From NCBI GenBank assembly GCA_036897525.1, contig JAYMTJ010000012.1:62001-126000 (forward strand): a stretch of DNA of 64,000 nt. Reading direction: 5' to 3'. Positions 13,801-26,422 of this stretch are shown here, in pieces. The notes under the pieces were generated by a model, which was not told the DNA's origin, made no database searches, and saw nothing but the letters and a program-made list of their open reading frames with translations. Numbering within the stretch: position 1 is the first letter of the stretch; every line of letters starts with the position of its first letter. This DNA is from Pelargonium x hortorum (taxonomy: Eukaryota; Streptophyta; Magnoliopsida; Geraniales; Geraniaceae). The position numbers and the translations under genes are program-made.

Positions 13801-15811
13801 AAAAAAAAATTTTTACACCTTACTAAGATTTTATAAGCACCGGTAAATATATAGTATTAAAAATTCTGAAAGCTTTTGCCTCGGAAAACTAAAATCAATT
13901 GTGGGGTATCCTTTGTCGAAAACGGGTTTAGTTATTTTCTTTTTTCATTGTATTCAGATATTGAGAGGAGTCCCGCTTAATTTATTACCCTAGCTGGATC
14001 AGTTCAGTCACGCTTGCTAATATAAGTTGAGAAGGGCCTATCCTGAAAAGGAAACCTCTTACTCTTAAAAAAACCTTATCTCTATATTTCTTAATTTGTA
14101 ATTTGGATCCTAAAAAACTACAGCCTGGTGAAATCATTTTAGTTCAGAAAGTCCTTTATCACCACTCGCAGAATTATCGCAAAATTATGAGAAAAGCCCC
14201 CTTACTTCAATAAAATAGGATTTGTAAACAAAATCTTTAGAGTTATTATGAGTAGCTTCCGACCTTATCTTTCTAGGAAATCCTAAACAATATATAGTCC
14301 AAAGCAAGCAGTATCTCTATCTTAGTCAGTAACCTTTACTACCTATAAATCTAGGAGAACCTTTCACATGACCTTTTCCGTAGAGCCTATAATGCACCCC
14401 GGTACTGTAATGGTATAGAATTTCTATATTTCCTTAGATTCCTTTTGTTTCTAACAAGGATATGCCCCTTAATATAGGTAGATAGGTGAGTTTTGAACCA
14501 ATTTATTTCTTTATCAGGTATTAATGTCCTTATTTTTTATATAGTACTCATTTGTATTTGTAACATCTACTATTTCGTAGGGTATAGAATCTCTCGAAAT
14601 ATTTTACTAAAGTAAGTAAAACTTTGTCTAAGAATTTTGAAAATGTTTAAATAATCCCAGTATATCCAACTCTCCTAAATATGTTTAACAGGGCGGGCCT
14701 GCACCCTTAATTACTCAGGCCTTTTTGAGCTGGTTGAGGCTTATGCTTTATAAGATTCTGAGGTCTACAAGATACTATAAACTAAAATTACCAAAAACTT
14801 GAAAGTACTGAACTGAAGATATAAGCCTTTCCTCTTCAAGCAATACTAGCACTCGACCGGTAAAAGTCTTATAAAGTTGATACAAATGAGAGGATGTAGC
14901 TGTTAAGTCTTAAACACCGATGAGTTAAAGTATCCTTAATTGACACTTATTGCTTATGCTATTTCGATTTTATTCTTGAAAGAAAGGGTCTGAGTCTGAC
15001 CCAGATTATACAAAAATTGTAGATAAAATGTCCTTTAGAGAAGGGGGGAAAATCTGTCATATAAAAGTTTGATTTGTAAGCCAGTTAATTCGCTTAAAAA
15101 ATTTCGGGATTTGGGTTCTCATTCTTTCCGTTCGACCTGAAGAACTTATTGCATCTTTTTTTTGACTCATAGTATCTATGTTTTATAAACCCAACTTCAT
15201 GGTTAGGGGGCTAAGGAAACGAGAACGGACTTCATATAGGTAAATTTACTCAATTTACAAGGGCCCGGAGGGGTTTGAGGCGGAATAAGGGGCAAGGCTG
15301 TATATACTTGAGTGGACCAGAGTTCCAGACTAAGAAACGCGGGTTGCTTTAGAATACTCCTACGGGGAACTTCAACCAATGGCATTAAATTGAAAGGGTT
15401 GGCATAGTGTTTTTACCAACTAGACTCAAGAGTCAATCTAAATAATTTAAAGAAACTCGAAAATTATACTATATAATCTCAGCGATTCCGAATCTCCCTT
15501 TTGTATTTGTAGCTAGAGCGTTTAGACATTCTCTGCTTTTTCTTTACTTCATTCCAATTGGACTTTGTTTGTGCTGAGCTGTAGAAAATAAGAAAACTTT
15601 TCCTAAATCTTCCTTACCCCAGAGAGCGCCTCCTTTTACTAACTCACTCTTGGAGGTCTCAAAATCCTGGAGCCCTTTAGGTTTACGGGATACTCAATTT
15701 TAGGAATAGAGTAGTTTGTTTAGCCGACTCTAAAAGGATGGGTTTTCATAAGCAAGCCAGGTCAGTCCCCCTTTAATTAAATAAGTCTTAATTTCAAAGA
15801 CTTGTGTTGTG

Positions 15812-16054
15812 CTAAAGTACAAATAGCAGGGGAATCAATTCAACAAAGAAGAACAAATACAATGAAGAGAGTGTCCTTCCAATCTTGTTGTAGAAACTCC
15901 TAGGTCTCAAAGCACCACCGACTAGCAACATTGACAGTACAACACCTAGCGAACATAGGAACACTAGCGCCATCAGATAGACAGCTTTCCTTTGTCCAGA
16001 GTCCACTTTGAAAAGTAGGTCAAGTATCAACCAAAATTGAAGAGAACCTTTATA
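15812..16054 (-). CDS. Hypothetical small membrane protein frame
   Basis: About 80 codons are open after an upstream TAG. The 72-residue version from a TTG at 16030 has two clear hydrophobic segments: AVYLMALVFLCSLGVVLSML (about residues 16-35) and a C-terminal SLYLFFFVELIPLLFVL. The loop between them is basic (LRPRSFYNKIGR). The first ATG is at residue 20. It does not match the standard plant mitochondrial membrane subunits I can recall (nad3, nad4L, nad6, atp8, atp9, sdh3, sdh4, ccm). Small membrane ORFs of unknown origin are common in plant mitogenomes. T-rich DNA also yields such frames by chance. Confidence 0.22.
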   Translation of the reverse strand, partial: YKGSLQFWLILDLLFKVDSGQRKAVYLMALVFLCSLGVVLSMLLVGGALRPRSFYNKIGRTLSSLYLFFFVELIPLLFVL

Positions 16055-16585
16055 CTATAAAAGTTAGTAGCTGGAAACTTGGGATTAACTAAGTCTCTGA
16101 TTTTTTTCTCTTTACAACAAGAGTTTTGCCCTATGTTCTTTTCCGGTTTAGAAAGGTAATGAAGTAAACTGAACAGAGAAGTCTTATTTTATTCTTTTTT
16201 TTATATTAAGCTGTCATTTTTTAGAAAGTAAGTCTTAACTTAAATATCAAATAAGGAAGTATAGGAAATCTAGACAAGCGGAAGTCTACTAATATATTTT
16301 TAGTTATAACTCTTCCCCGTAATAGTAAAGGAGTACCCTGTTATTTTATTAAGTTTCAATTCCGTATTTAATTTAAATGCTTGCTGTTCATTCAATTCTC
16401 TAGTATTTATTACAGGTTAGGCTTTCCCTACGGGTTTTGTATGAAATATGGATTCCTTTGTACTTTATTCTATGATTCTATGAAGGCTCAAGCTACTATT
16501 ACTCTTATACCTTTGCTTTTCTAATAAGGGAATTCGCAATCAGAGGTGGGAAGATATCTTTCTTACAAGGCAAGCTAAGTGGGGC

Positions 16586-16602
16586 ACAGGTTCTAATCCC
16601 GT
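16586..16602 (+). pseudogene. tRNA T-arm remnant
   Basis: ACAGG, TTCTAAT and CCCGT form a T arm with four of five pairs. AAGCTAAGTGGGG lies just upstream, but no complete cloverleaf can be drawn. Confidence 0.22.
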
Positions 16603-17163
16603 AGAATCTTTCTTCTATAAACTTCTTAAAAAGTGAAGATGAAAATCACTTATAAAATTTCTCTGTTACTCTAAAATAAAATATAAGCTGCAAAGTTATC
16701 GTAAATAAGGGGAGAGTTCGTCTATTTGCCTACTTTTTTCACGTTAAAACGTGTATAGAATTCTTCGGTTCCATGAGTTAAAATCGACAAGTGTTAGCCT
16801 TTTACCGGGTCCTTCTGATCAAGTTTTCTAGTTATTTTGAAGGGAAGTTTTACCAATTATATAAAGAATGTTTTTGCAGGTAGAAGCTTCTAATTCAGCC
16901 GTATTTCCAAGGTGTAACAAAAGTATGGCAGTAGGAGAGGCTTAGTTTCTACTCTATTAAATAAATAATAAAGGATTTCAAAATAGCACTGTACTACTAT
17001 AACGAAGATTCTTATTTCTACAGGAATACTCAATATTTCCTTTACAGTTAGGTTAGACCCTCCACTTAATAGCAAGCCCCGGAATATGCAGTTCTACTTA
17101 CTTCTGGACACTACTAAATTTACGGGAAAGCAAAGGGCTCTGAATCTTCTTTATATGAATATG

Positions 17164-17180
17164 ACGGGTTCAAATCTCGT
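17164..17180 (+). pseudogene. tRNA T-arm remnant
   Basis: ACGGG, loop TTCAAAT and CTCGT form a fully paired five-base T stem (one G-U). About 70 bases upstream no matching acceptor strand was found. The segment between 17130 and 17163 (CTCTGAATCTTC and a TTTATATGAATA stretch) could be an anticodon region plus a long variable arm, but it does not fold convincingly. I call it a remnant of a tRNA gene. Confidence 0.35.
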
Positions 17181-17689
17181 TTACTTTAAGAGTAGAGTTA
17201 GTCTTTCTTTAGTTTATGCTCTATCCTAGACAACACTTTAAATAAGTAGATACCCAATCCGGTTGCTAACCTAACATCATAAGTCAGGAATACGACAGTA
17301 TAAAGTAAGCGGAAGTTTCCACAGTTTAGTAATTAAGGTATAGGAAATTCCACCATTTTCTGAGTTAAATCAACAGAAGCTCAACTGTCAATAAAAGCAA
17401 AGAATCTGTTTGGGGTCTCAATTTTGATAGTATCAGAGTATCGATAAAGTTTTCAGTTTAAAGTGAAAGTTTTTGCTGTTACAGGTCTTATTGTGTATGA
17501 ATGTTCTTTCTATAGAATATACTACCCCTAACCTCGTAACCAAGGTTAGTTTACTCGGTAAGATTGATTGACTCCTAATACTTATAAGGTCTCTTTCCAC
17601 CTTATCGATAAGCGCCATAAAACAAGAGGAATTCTCCTTACCAAAGTTTATTAATATAAATCCAGTAATTTTCTTACTATACTAAGTAT

Positions 17690-18240
17690 AGGGCTCAAAG
17701 CTAATGTTCCTGCAAAGAAGTCAATAGAGAAGTCTAGCTACAAAGACACCTAGAGCATGAAGAACAAGTCCTAAGAGTTAAGAGTAAAAAGGGTACATAT
17801 TCTAAAGGAGAGGGATCTTAGCACTCTGATCTGATGAGGAAAGCTTCCAGGTGTGAAGTCAATAAAGTCAAGTCAGGTATGAAAGTTTCTTTTGTTTCTG
17901 TGTAATTTCAATTCAAAGAGTTTCAGAAGTTTTTTTTGCCAGTAATTAAAGTAGGGTTTTAGTTTCGTATTTTCCAGATCCAGTTAACGAAGTAACAGGG
18001 CTAAAGCAATTTCCTTAATGAAGTCAAGTTTTAGTGACATTTTTTTCTGTTGAGGTCTTTTGAGATGTAGTTTGCTTTTGAATCTAAGTCAGGAAATTAG
18101 AAACTGCCAGCAGAATTTCTTGGTCCAAGAAAGAAAACAGAAGATGTAAATAGATCCCTATAACAATGCTCTGGTCTTATTAAGTTTGAATTGAACTCAA
18201 AAAAAAGCATGTATAAATAGGGTGCGCGAGGATACATATT
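17690..18240 (-). other. Block sharing a 17-base word with 36.2 kb
   Basis: The composition is closer to balanced than the flanks. It contains GATCCAGTTAACGAAGT near 17977-17993, shared with the block at 36.2 kb. The minus-strand frame has stops at nearly background density, so coding potential is weak. No gene was recognised. Confidence 0.18.
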
Positions 18241-20789
18241 TAATATGGATACTCGCCGGTGTGCTATTAATCTTCCAAGAAGAAACTTTAAAAACTGGAA
18301 TCTCCTGAAATTATTATTTAGTTGATATTCCCTTAGAATTTGAAATCATAGGATACTTAACTCGTAAAATTAGCAGTTGCACAATTAGCACAATTAAATA
18401 AGGAGGAGGGTTTTACACCAGCCTAACGGCGGTAGGCTGCCGAAGTGTATTAAATTAAAAGGGTCTTGCCCCGAAAGATTTCTCCATAGCAATTAATCTA
18501 CGATTCTACGTGGCTTTTGCTTGTATAGCTCGAAACGAACCTTATTTTATATGGTGCGGAGGCTCTAATGATTTGATTAGAGGGGGCTATAAACAACTAT
18601 ATCTATATATAAAGGGAGTTCTCAAAAATCACTTAGTAGAAGTTTAATAAGAAACAAAGAACTTAGTGAAGCTATGTAAGAAGATATATCCAGTTTTTTT
18701 CTATAAAGAGGTTGCTTAAGACGAAGTAGAGCTGATTATAATATACGTACCCAGGACTTTGTCATAAAGATTCTTGTAGTTTTCGCTTTTAATTACTCCT
18801 TTTGATTTGAGAAAGGGGAAACCCTGGGTTCTGTACATCCAAAAAAAAGAGTTAGCAATTACAAAAGAAAGCTCACGCCAAATCTGGATTCCCCCAAAAA
18901 GGGCGAAATAACTATCTTTTAACTCAAAATGCGTAGAAAGCGCGCTTTTAGGGTTGTCTCTCCTGTAGTTTAAATTGACTCCGTTTTCGTAACGGCGATT
19001 TTATTAAAAGGATTACTTGCGTTGTAAAATCACAGGGCCTTGGCTCTTTATTTTTCCACTTGGACTAGCCTATATAGCTTCCCTCCTTCTAGTTTGATAG
19101 TACTTGCACAAAAAAAGACCTTATTTAGACAACCTAATATTGTATCTTACTTAAACCTTAGGCTAAAAAGAATTTTAGTTACTAGAGCTCTAGGAGACTC
19201 CTTGTAGAGAAGGATTCAGGGTTAGTTTTAAACTCGGATAGGAGTCTAAACTAAAGGAAAGGGATCGTTTTTGTTATGAAACACGAAAAAGTCCCTTTCT
19301 CAATAGCAGCTTGTATAGTTATAAGTACGTAGGGCATTTACCCTGTAAAAATCAAGCATTATATAATATAGTTTTCATTTTTTTTTTTCTTTTTGCAAGC
19401 TGCAAGTCCCGGTTTTAGAGTCCCCTCAATCAACGTGGAATTCTACAAATTCAGGATATTCTCGTGGCCGAGGGGCAAAATTGAGATTTATAGTGTATCC
19501 CCAGAAATAGGCTATGAATACAAATACGGATTAATTGGAACAATACCAAAACCAGTTGTATGATCATTTACATGCGTTAAACATAATTCAGTGTACCCAG
19601 GTTAGTTAAGATAGTTAAATAACTCATTAACAAATTTACATCTTTATAGCAGCCTAACAAGAGTCGGAAAAAAAGACCTAAAATCTTTTATAGTGTACCC
19701 TCAATGATAAAAGCAGAGAACAAACGGGGAATACTCTTCTTGTTTTGCGTGGAGTGCCCTTTTCATTACCGAAGAAGAGCCAGATATGCAGTAGTAAGTC
19801 CTAACCAATATAGGACTGAAGGAATTTCATATCATATAAAATATAAAGTAGGGAATATAGGTAAAGAACTCATAACAAATCTGCATCCTTAAAATGAGTA
19901 CGGGAATCCTAAGGTAAGTTAATTAGAAGGCTAGCTTCTTGTTTTCTAGTAGGTAAGGTAGCTTTAAAAGGAAGAAGGGGTTTTCTGGATGTTATGATTG
20001 TTTTTAGAGTATCTAGGCCTGGGGAGGTAATTCATTTCTTATTTCATTCAAAGATAGGTTTCCAGTTTCAGGATTCTAATAAATGAGGGGATAGGAAGGG
20101 CACCAGAATTTTAAGAGTTGTAAGGTTTTTAGACACTTAGCAGAAGGAGAGTACATTCAGTCATTTTCAGCTCCTCAGGATAACAAGAAAATTTCTTATA
20201 ATTAAGTAAAAACTGACTTAGGTTTCATTTGAATTGATGCTTTTAGAGAATTAATAAATAAAAAGGGGGAGATAGAGATTTCTTAGTTTGATTTATAAGT
20301 CTTACTTAATAGTGTTTTGGAGAACCTTTGTCTTTGTCTTGCCGGGTTTTCAAACTACTAAGATAAGAGACAGGGCTGTATAAGAAGAAAGATATTAAGC
20401 AAAGCATTGGGATAGGTAGTACAAGGTATAGCTCTAAGAAACTAGGGAAGGGAAAGGACAAAGAAAAAAACCTTATCCATGATTGTGTATTTGTAGCCAG
20501 CCAGTTTTTACACCTTAGTATTAGTAGTTAACTCTGGTATTACGATGATAAATTTAGCTTAATGTATTTAATACTAAATAATGGGGATAGTGTAAATAGT
20601 AGAGTTTAAGGGAGATTCCTCGTATTCCTTGTAGTTATTGACATGGGAGGGCGGAAACCTAGGTATATAGACTATACACTATTTTTCCAACGGAAGCCTT
20701 TCGAAGGGGGTTTTTGTTACTAGTGGGTTTTTTTAGATATACTTACACACTATAGAAACTACTGCTTAGACGACTACCTGTTTGTTACT
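18241..20789. other. Intergenic, no gene seen
   Basis: No gene was recognised. From about 19980 to 20470 the plus strand becomes purine-rich, but stops occur at background density in all frames. Confidence 0.55.
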
Positions 20790-21265
20790 CTGCATCTGCA
20801 TACTCACAATATTAAGACCAGTACCCTTTTGAAAGATAATACCTCTACCTGGAGCTATACTCCCTATCTCTAGCCAACTCTTCTATGTCTTCATAGCTCT
20901 ACCTGCTTTCGTAATACCCACTAAACTACTAATTATCTATCTTTGCAGCTATGCCTGTCTCATGGTATACTCTTCCTTGTAGCTATAACTACACTTTCTC
21001 CAGGGCTTTACCTTTACTAGTTTGTATCTTAGTTTTATTAGCCTTGATCTTAGCTGCTGTCTTACTCTTATCGCTATTCCCTATCCTATACGTGTTGTTA
21101 TGAGTCTTCTTCTAGCCTGTACCTGTATTACTCTTGAGCCTATATCTTATAACATATACTTCTTATAGGTATTCTATATAGAGTATTAGAGTTTGAGATA
21201 GTATATTGAGTATACCAGCTTACCTTATTGCCAACATCTAATGCTTATCTGTACCTACCTTAGAA
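20790..21265 (-). repeat. Lysine-rich low-complexity block, copy B
   Basis: This is a long CT/TA-rich stretch on the plus strand, built of words such as CTCTACCT, TAGCTAT and TTACTCTTATC. The minus-strand translation contains YRIGNSDKSKTAAKIKANK, which resembles copy A (YRIRKKSRSRLKAGIKTNK). The word at 21143-21161 matches copy C at 48940-48958 in 18 of 19 bases. Stops interrupt every frame. Confidence 0.55.
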
Positions 21266-22954
21266 ATGTACCTTTCTGAGTCAATATTTGCAGGGTTTTT
21301 CGTTATTATTTCAGAGATTTAGGACTTATCTCATTATTTGAAACAAAACTTTACCTTATTTGTTTTGAGGTAAAATGTATTATGTAAATATATTCACAAT
21401 TTCAGATTAAGCAAGAACGACCGCAAATTTGGGTGAACTAAACCGGATTTTTATTGCACTCAGCGCTTGTAACACGTTAAAAAAGGGGGAATTTCCACCA
21501 GAATTAAGACCCTTAAAAATATGAGTACTGTTGAGTCGTGCCTTACTATAGAGTCACGTGAGTGGAGTATTAAAGCTAAGGAAAGTGAGAACATATTTCT
21601 TTGGGATGGGACCCTACCTACTACTACTAAATATGGGTCAAGAGTACTAAATTAATAATAATGAGAATTAATCAGACCGAGATTCTAAAGTATTATAGAA
21701 GCCCGCTTGGGATTTTGACTCTTAAAAGTTATAAACCCAGCCAATATCAAGGTATTCTATACCTAAAAAAAGAAGACAATAGTTAGACCCGGTGGAAATC
21801 TACAGCACTTTCTTGCGTATCCCCTATAGAAGGAGCTAAATTCTTAACAGCTTTAGGGGTCCCTCAAAAGAATACAGGGCTACTAGCGTCGAGGATCCCA
21901 TATCCAGTCTAGTTCTTAGCGATTAAATGTTTATTTAGGGGCCCAGAACATGGATTTTATAATCTCAAAATAAAATAATACGAGGGGTCGTCTTTATTAT
22001 AAAGGAAAACTAAATTCTGAAATTAAAGGAATCCTAGCATTAGGATAGACCTTAACTCGTAATATAGCGCACGAAAACACAAGAAAGATATAAGTCATTA
22101 GCCAGCCTGCTATACAAGGTTCCAAGCAAAAACACATAGATTCTGTATTTACTTTATTTGCAAGCTAAAGATAGATACGGGCTTACACAGAATAAAGTAA
22201 CCTTGGCCTAGAAAGCATAGACCTTCCTGCGAACGAGCTTGTTGGTCCTAATGCGTACAATAACTATAAGGAAATGTCCAGGTTAGGACATGTTGAAGTA
22301 ACCTTGAAAGTCTTTTACTAAAGTTAAGTACTCTATTAATCCCTAATTTCTTAGTTTTACTTCGTTTTAGCGACGAGTAGGGTGTCTAATTTTCAAGGGC
22401 TTTAGTTTAGGAACTGATATTAAGCTCAAGTGTCTTAAAGTAAAGTCTTGGGGATGTTACTGAGTAATTTCTCTTTAACGGGATAAAAATGGTTTTGAAG
22501 TTTCGGTATAAGAAATCCAGTTTAACGATAAGCTACAAAGAACACGAGGGATATGCCTTACCTTAATAAAAAAAGTCATAGAATAGAACTAAAGGCCGTA
22601 ATTAACGGTCTAGTCTCTTCCATAGCGTAGCCCCTGCTCGGGTAGCCCCTTAATGAATATTATTCTGAACAAGGGAAAGGTTTAAAAAAAGGGGGTTTTG
22701 CTTTTCCCTGTCCTGTTTTCTAATCCCGTATATATAAGGAATTAGAGATAACCCAGTCTTAAGGCTTACCTTAGGGATTTGGATTAAAGTAAAGAATTTG
22801 AAATGAAATATAGAAGAAATAGAGTAAATCTCAGTTTAGAGGTACCGGATAGAGACATTCTAGTAAGTTAAGTTTAGCCTTAGCCAGATTCTATTTCTTT
22901 GGGTTTTTAGGTACTCTATCAATTCTTTGGAGCTCTTGTCTTATTGTAGCGCTT

Positions 22955-23395
22955 TGTTCTGTTGTAAGATAGCACTTTCATGTCTAATCTAACGGAGACG
23001 GTAAAGGTTTTTAAGTCCTTAATGAAACAAGGTTGACCTTGCAGCGAGGAGAATTTGTCTTGTTCTTTGTGAGAGTAGATATCTAAGAAAAGAATACTGA
23101 TTCTAAGAGTTTAGGATTTGAGTCTCTTTGTTGTTGCTAAAGCTAGCTCTATCTCCTCTTTGTATGAGTTCTTCCGATAGGATAATAACAGAGAATTGTT
23201 GCACTTAGTTTTTTTGTGGGAGTTGGTTGAGGAAAGGTTCAGGAGTCTTATATTTTTATTATTTTGTATTTCAGTATTCTGGGTTTTATATTGCATACCA
23301 GGTACAGACATATTTCTATCTTTTTTGAGATTCCTAAGAAAGAGTTTGGAGTGAAGGTGTAAATCCTTTCTTTATCGGAGTAAAAGAAAACTAAG
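22955..23395 (-). other. Open-frame-rich block, unidentified
   Basis: One minus-strand frame runs about 147 codons with only two interruptions. It includes a 66-codon ORF with a true ATG (23309-23311 down to 23111). The ORF is rich in Lys, Asn and Ser (QNTEIQNNKNIRLL, SYRKNSYKEEIELALATTK). The composition is less AT-biased than its surroundings. No family was recognised. The stop density is below expectation, but many windows were scanned, so chance is possible. Confidence 0.22.
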
Positions 23396-24154
23396 AAAAT
23401 AGGGGTAGGGGTCCGCTCACATAAACTTCATTGTAAAAGGAGTATTCTATGGGTTTCTCAGAGTAAAAAATAACTAGGACTTCTTGTAGTAGGCTTTATA
23501 TTACTTCTTAAAAGCTTTTAATAGTTATCCCGGAACTGACTAAGAGATGGATCCCGTTAGTTAAAGGGGAACCTGTTATAGAAATTTTATCTCTTTATTT
23601 CGATGAAGTCCTAAGGCTATGCTAAAGATATATAACTAGATGCTGGATTAATAAAAAATCCCTTTCGAAATCCTTTTTGTTATGACGCCCTGTATTTCAT
23701 TTCACAAGGGTCTAAGCAGGGCCCCCTTGTTTCCGGGAAGGGTTATCTAATCTAGAGGGTTATATAGTTACTCCTCTATTCTGTTATAAAATTTAGGCAC
23801 TCCCTATTAAGATTAAGATAAGATTAGTGCAGGTAATAAAAAAGTAAGTGTCCCTCTAAGATAAGAACTTGAGATATAAGCGGGATTCTTTATATTTCTA
23901 GAAAGATCGGCCTTTTCACACACAATCCATTTAGCTAGAGGTTCATTCTACTAATATAATAAATAGTAAAAGTTTTTATATAAAAAAATGTATTATCAGG
24001 GTGTCCCGTATACTTGGGTTTCGTATGATAAGTTTTTTTTTTCACAATTGATTAAATCAAAAGCTAGAAAAGAAAATAGAGTCAGTTTAGATCTCGGCAG
24101 CCCCCAACTCGAGACTTTCGCATTAAACGAGGGCCTCAAATGAAAGAAGACATA

Positions 24155-24164
24155 GGTTCAAGTC
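24155..24164 (+). pseudogene. tRNA T-loop word, decayed tRNA
   Basis: GGTTCAAGTC is preceded by CCTCAAATGAAAGAAGACATA. That stretch resembles the minus-strand copy at 50260-50300 (CTCATTTGAAAGAGAAGTCCTA), so the two may descend from the same tRNA. The T stem itself does not pair. Confidence 0.25.
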
Positions 24165-26349
24165 GGTTAACATTAACACAGAATGCCGCAACTAAAAAAC
24201 CACTCCCTTTTCGAATAAAAAGACCTTTCTAAGAAATTCTTGTAAGAGCCCTCCCAATCTATAGAAAGCCTATGGAAGTGTCTTGTTCTTTATACTTTTT
24301 TTATCGGTTAAGAGATGCCTTTGGTTCTTTTGTAAAGAGGGAACTCTTAGTCTGAGTTTCTTGTCTAATAGATGCGGAGTTTCTTAAAAAGAGTCAATCG
24401 GGATGCAGTTGTTCCCGGTGTTGTATATTAGTCTAAGTATTTCACTAGAGTATGAAAAAAAAAAGTTTTATTCAAAGCGCTTTTCTTTCCTAAGTTAGAG
24501 CTAAACTGCAAAGCTCACGTACAACAAGGTTACAAAATGCCAGAGATCCTGGTCCGTGTTTCCCTAGTTTGATTTTGCGCTACCAAAAAAATGAGATTAC
24601 AGATGTCCAAGGTTACTATGATAATGAATATAGAAATTGCGTGGCTACCTACCGGACTCGGACTTTTTTCTGTACTTTTTTTTGCCTGGAATTTCCCGCG
24701 TTTTCTTTATCCTAAGCGAGAAATTTTGGCTGTGATTCTAAAAAAGTAGCAGGAACTTGGACCTATGTGTTTTTTGTGGGTAAAATCCGGCGCTTTAACA
24801 GAAAGATTAGAGCCTCGTGTTGATATCTGAAATTACTTCTTATTTTACTTGCTTTACTTTTGGGATTTTAGAGGTAAAGCTCGTGAATCTTGTTTGTAAC
24901 TTAGGAAAAATAAAACAACTTCTTATTTGTAGGAAAGATTTCCACCAACAACAGGAAAACAAGAATTCTTTGTACTTGGTTTTGCTACTTGCCTCTGTTA
25001 TAGATATAGTCAAAAGGAAAGGCCCCCTAATTTGCCCAGATTTGGGACAAAAGCTCTAAAACTAGACATTTTCTGATACTGCCTAAAAAATAGAATTACA
25101 CCTATACTTTGCACTTTGTCTTATACGGTAGATTATCTCTCTAGAAAATGCACTTCTTTGTGCTAAGGGAAGCCCATTGCTTGAGTGAGGAGAGACGCTT
25201 GTGCTTAAAATTTTTATTATATTACCAAACCTTTACAGGCAAACTTTTTCTTAGGTTTTTGAATTAAGTCCAATCCTTATTTTATTATATTATAAAGGTC
25301 GAGGAAAAATCTCAGAAATTAGTCAGAATAACTCCTCTTAAAAGTTATCTCGGGTTGTAAAATTCGTCAAAGACTCAACTTTATTTATTATCCCAAGCGT
25401 TAATATTAAATAAAATTGCATAGACTTGTCATTGGTAAAAGATGCCTGATTCCTTCTTAGTAAGTACAACTTTCCTTCTATACCATCTAGAATTTGACAT
25501 CTGTAAAGAATTTTTTACTTACACCTTTCAAGGAGAGAAACTGGATTTCTTTTCTAAAAGTAAGGGCTTTAGCAGCTTTGGTAAGATATTAAGGTAGCCT
25601 ATACGCGTTGAAGTTTTTTCTCGAGCTTTCCACTACAACCTTTTTTTTTTGAATAGAAGGACTTACGCTATACTTCTGGAACCTCAATATCACTAGGAAA
25701 CCGAAATCAATATTGTAGGAAATGCCTCTTTGAGAACTCTTATGGTTGCTATTATAATATAAGACTAGCAACCTAAATTTGCCTAATTGGAAATGAAGGC
25801 ACTTTTTTCGTATAATCCTAGCCATAAAAATTTATATACTATAGGTCGAGACTTAGTAAATTTAAACCTTGATATAAAGGAGAAGACTGGCCTAAAGCTT
25901 TAGGGGTCAGATATGTGCATTCCAATTCTAAGTCTGAGAAAGACTAGGTTTGTTAGTTTTTTCATATTAAGGATTATACGGCCCGGCGTCAATAAAAAAG
26001 GCGAGGCTATGCGATATACAAATGTACTACTTAGGCAGTTTCATTATAGAAAGCCTGTTTAGTACTTTTCAGTAATTTAGAATAGCCGAGAATCCGGCTT
26101 ATATTTTATCAGGAGAGCCCCCTCAGACTATAAAGAGTTTTAGAAATCGTATGCTTGAAATTCAATTATATAAGTTACGTATTTCGAAATGGACTCCTAA
26201 TTTCTTTTACACAAGTGGATACAGAAAATCCGGAGACTAAAGAAATCTTTTTACGCAAAAATTTTTCATATTAAAATGGGTTTTAGCTCTTAGTAAATGG
26301 AGTTTATTTTAAGGATCTGCAGGGTATGCCTATATATTAGCTTACGAGG

Positions 26350-26422
26350 GGGCTTATAGTTTAATTGGTCAAAACGTACCGCTTATCACGGTTATACGCG
26401 GGTTCAAGTCGTACTGAGCCCT
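26350..26422 (+). tRNA. tRNA-Ile-like gene related to trnI(CAU), anticodon reads TAT
   Basis: A near-complete cloverleaf can be drawn. The acceptor is GGGCTTA (26350-26356) against TGAGCCC (26415-26421), seven pairs with one G-U. The D stem is GTTT (26359-26362) against AAAC (26372-26375) with a GG-containing loop. The anticodon stem 26377-26381/26389-26393 has four pairs around the loop CTTATCA, which gives anticodon TAT. The T loop TTCAAGT (26403-26409) sits on a weak stem with two mismatches. From memory the 5' half matches plant mitochondrial trnI(CAU) closely (TTATAGTTTAATTGG, then ACGTACCG). In that tRNA C34 is modified to lysidine to read AUA; here position 34 is already T. C at position 37 and the damaged T stem argue for decay, so this is either a diverged functional tRNA or a recent pseudogene. 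Confidence 0.5.

Larger units (their letters stand above)
6240..15811. other. Intergenic, no gene seen
   Basis: AT-rich with many homopolymer A and T runs. Contents seen are the T-arm remnant at 9468, the frame at 9845, the 17-bp duplication and microsatellites. A short GATGAAAGTC word near 7313 is reminiscent of group II intron domain V but lacks the rest of the hairpin. Confidence 0.6.

Noticed and set aside
19980-20470. Purine-rich stretch read as a decayed gene
   Set aside because: Stops occur at the background rate, and other frames look equally protein-like, so the impression comes from composition.
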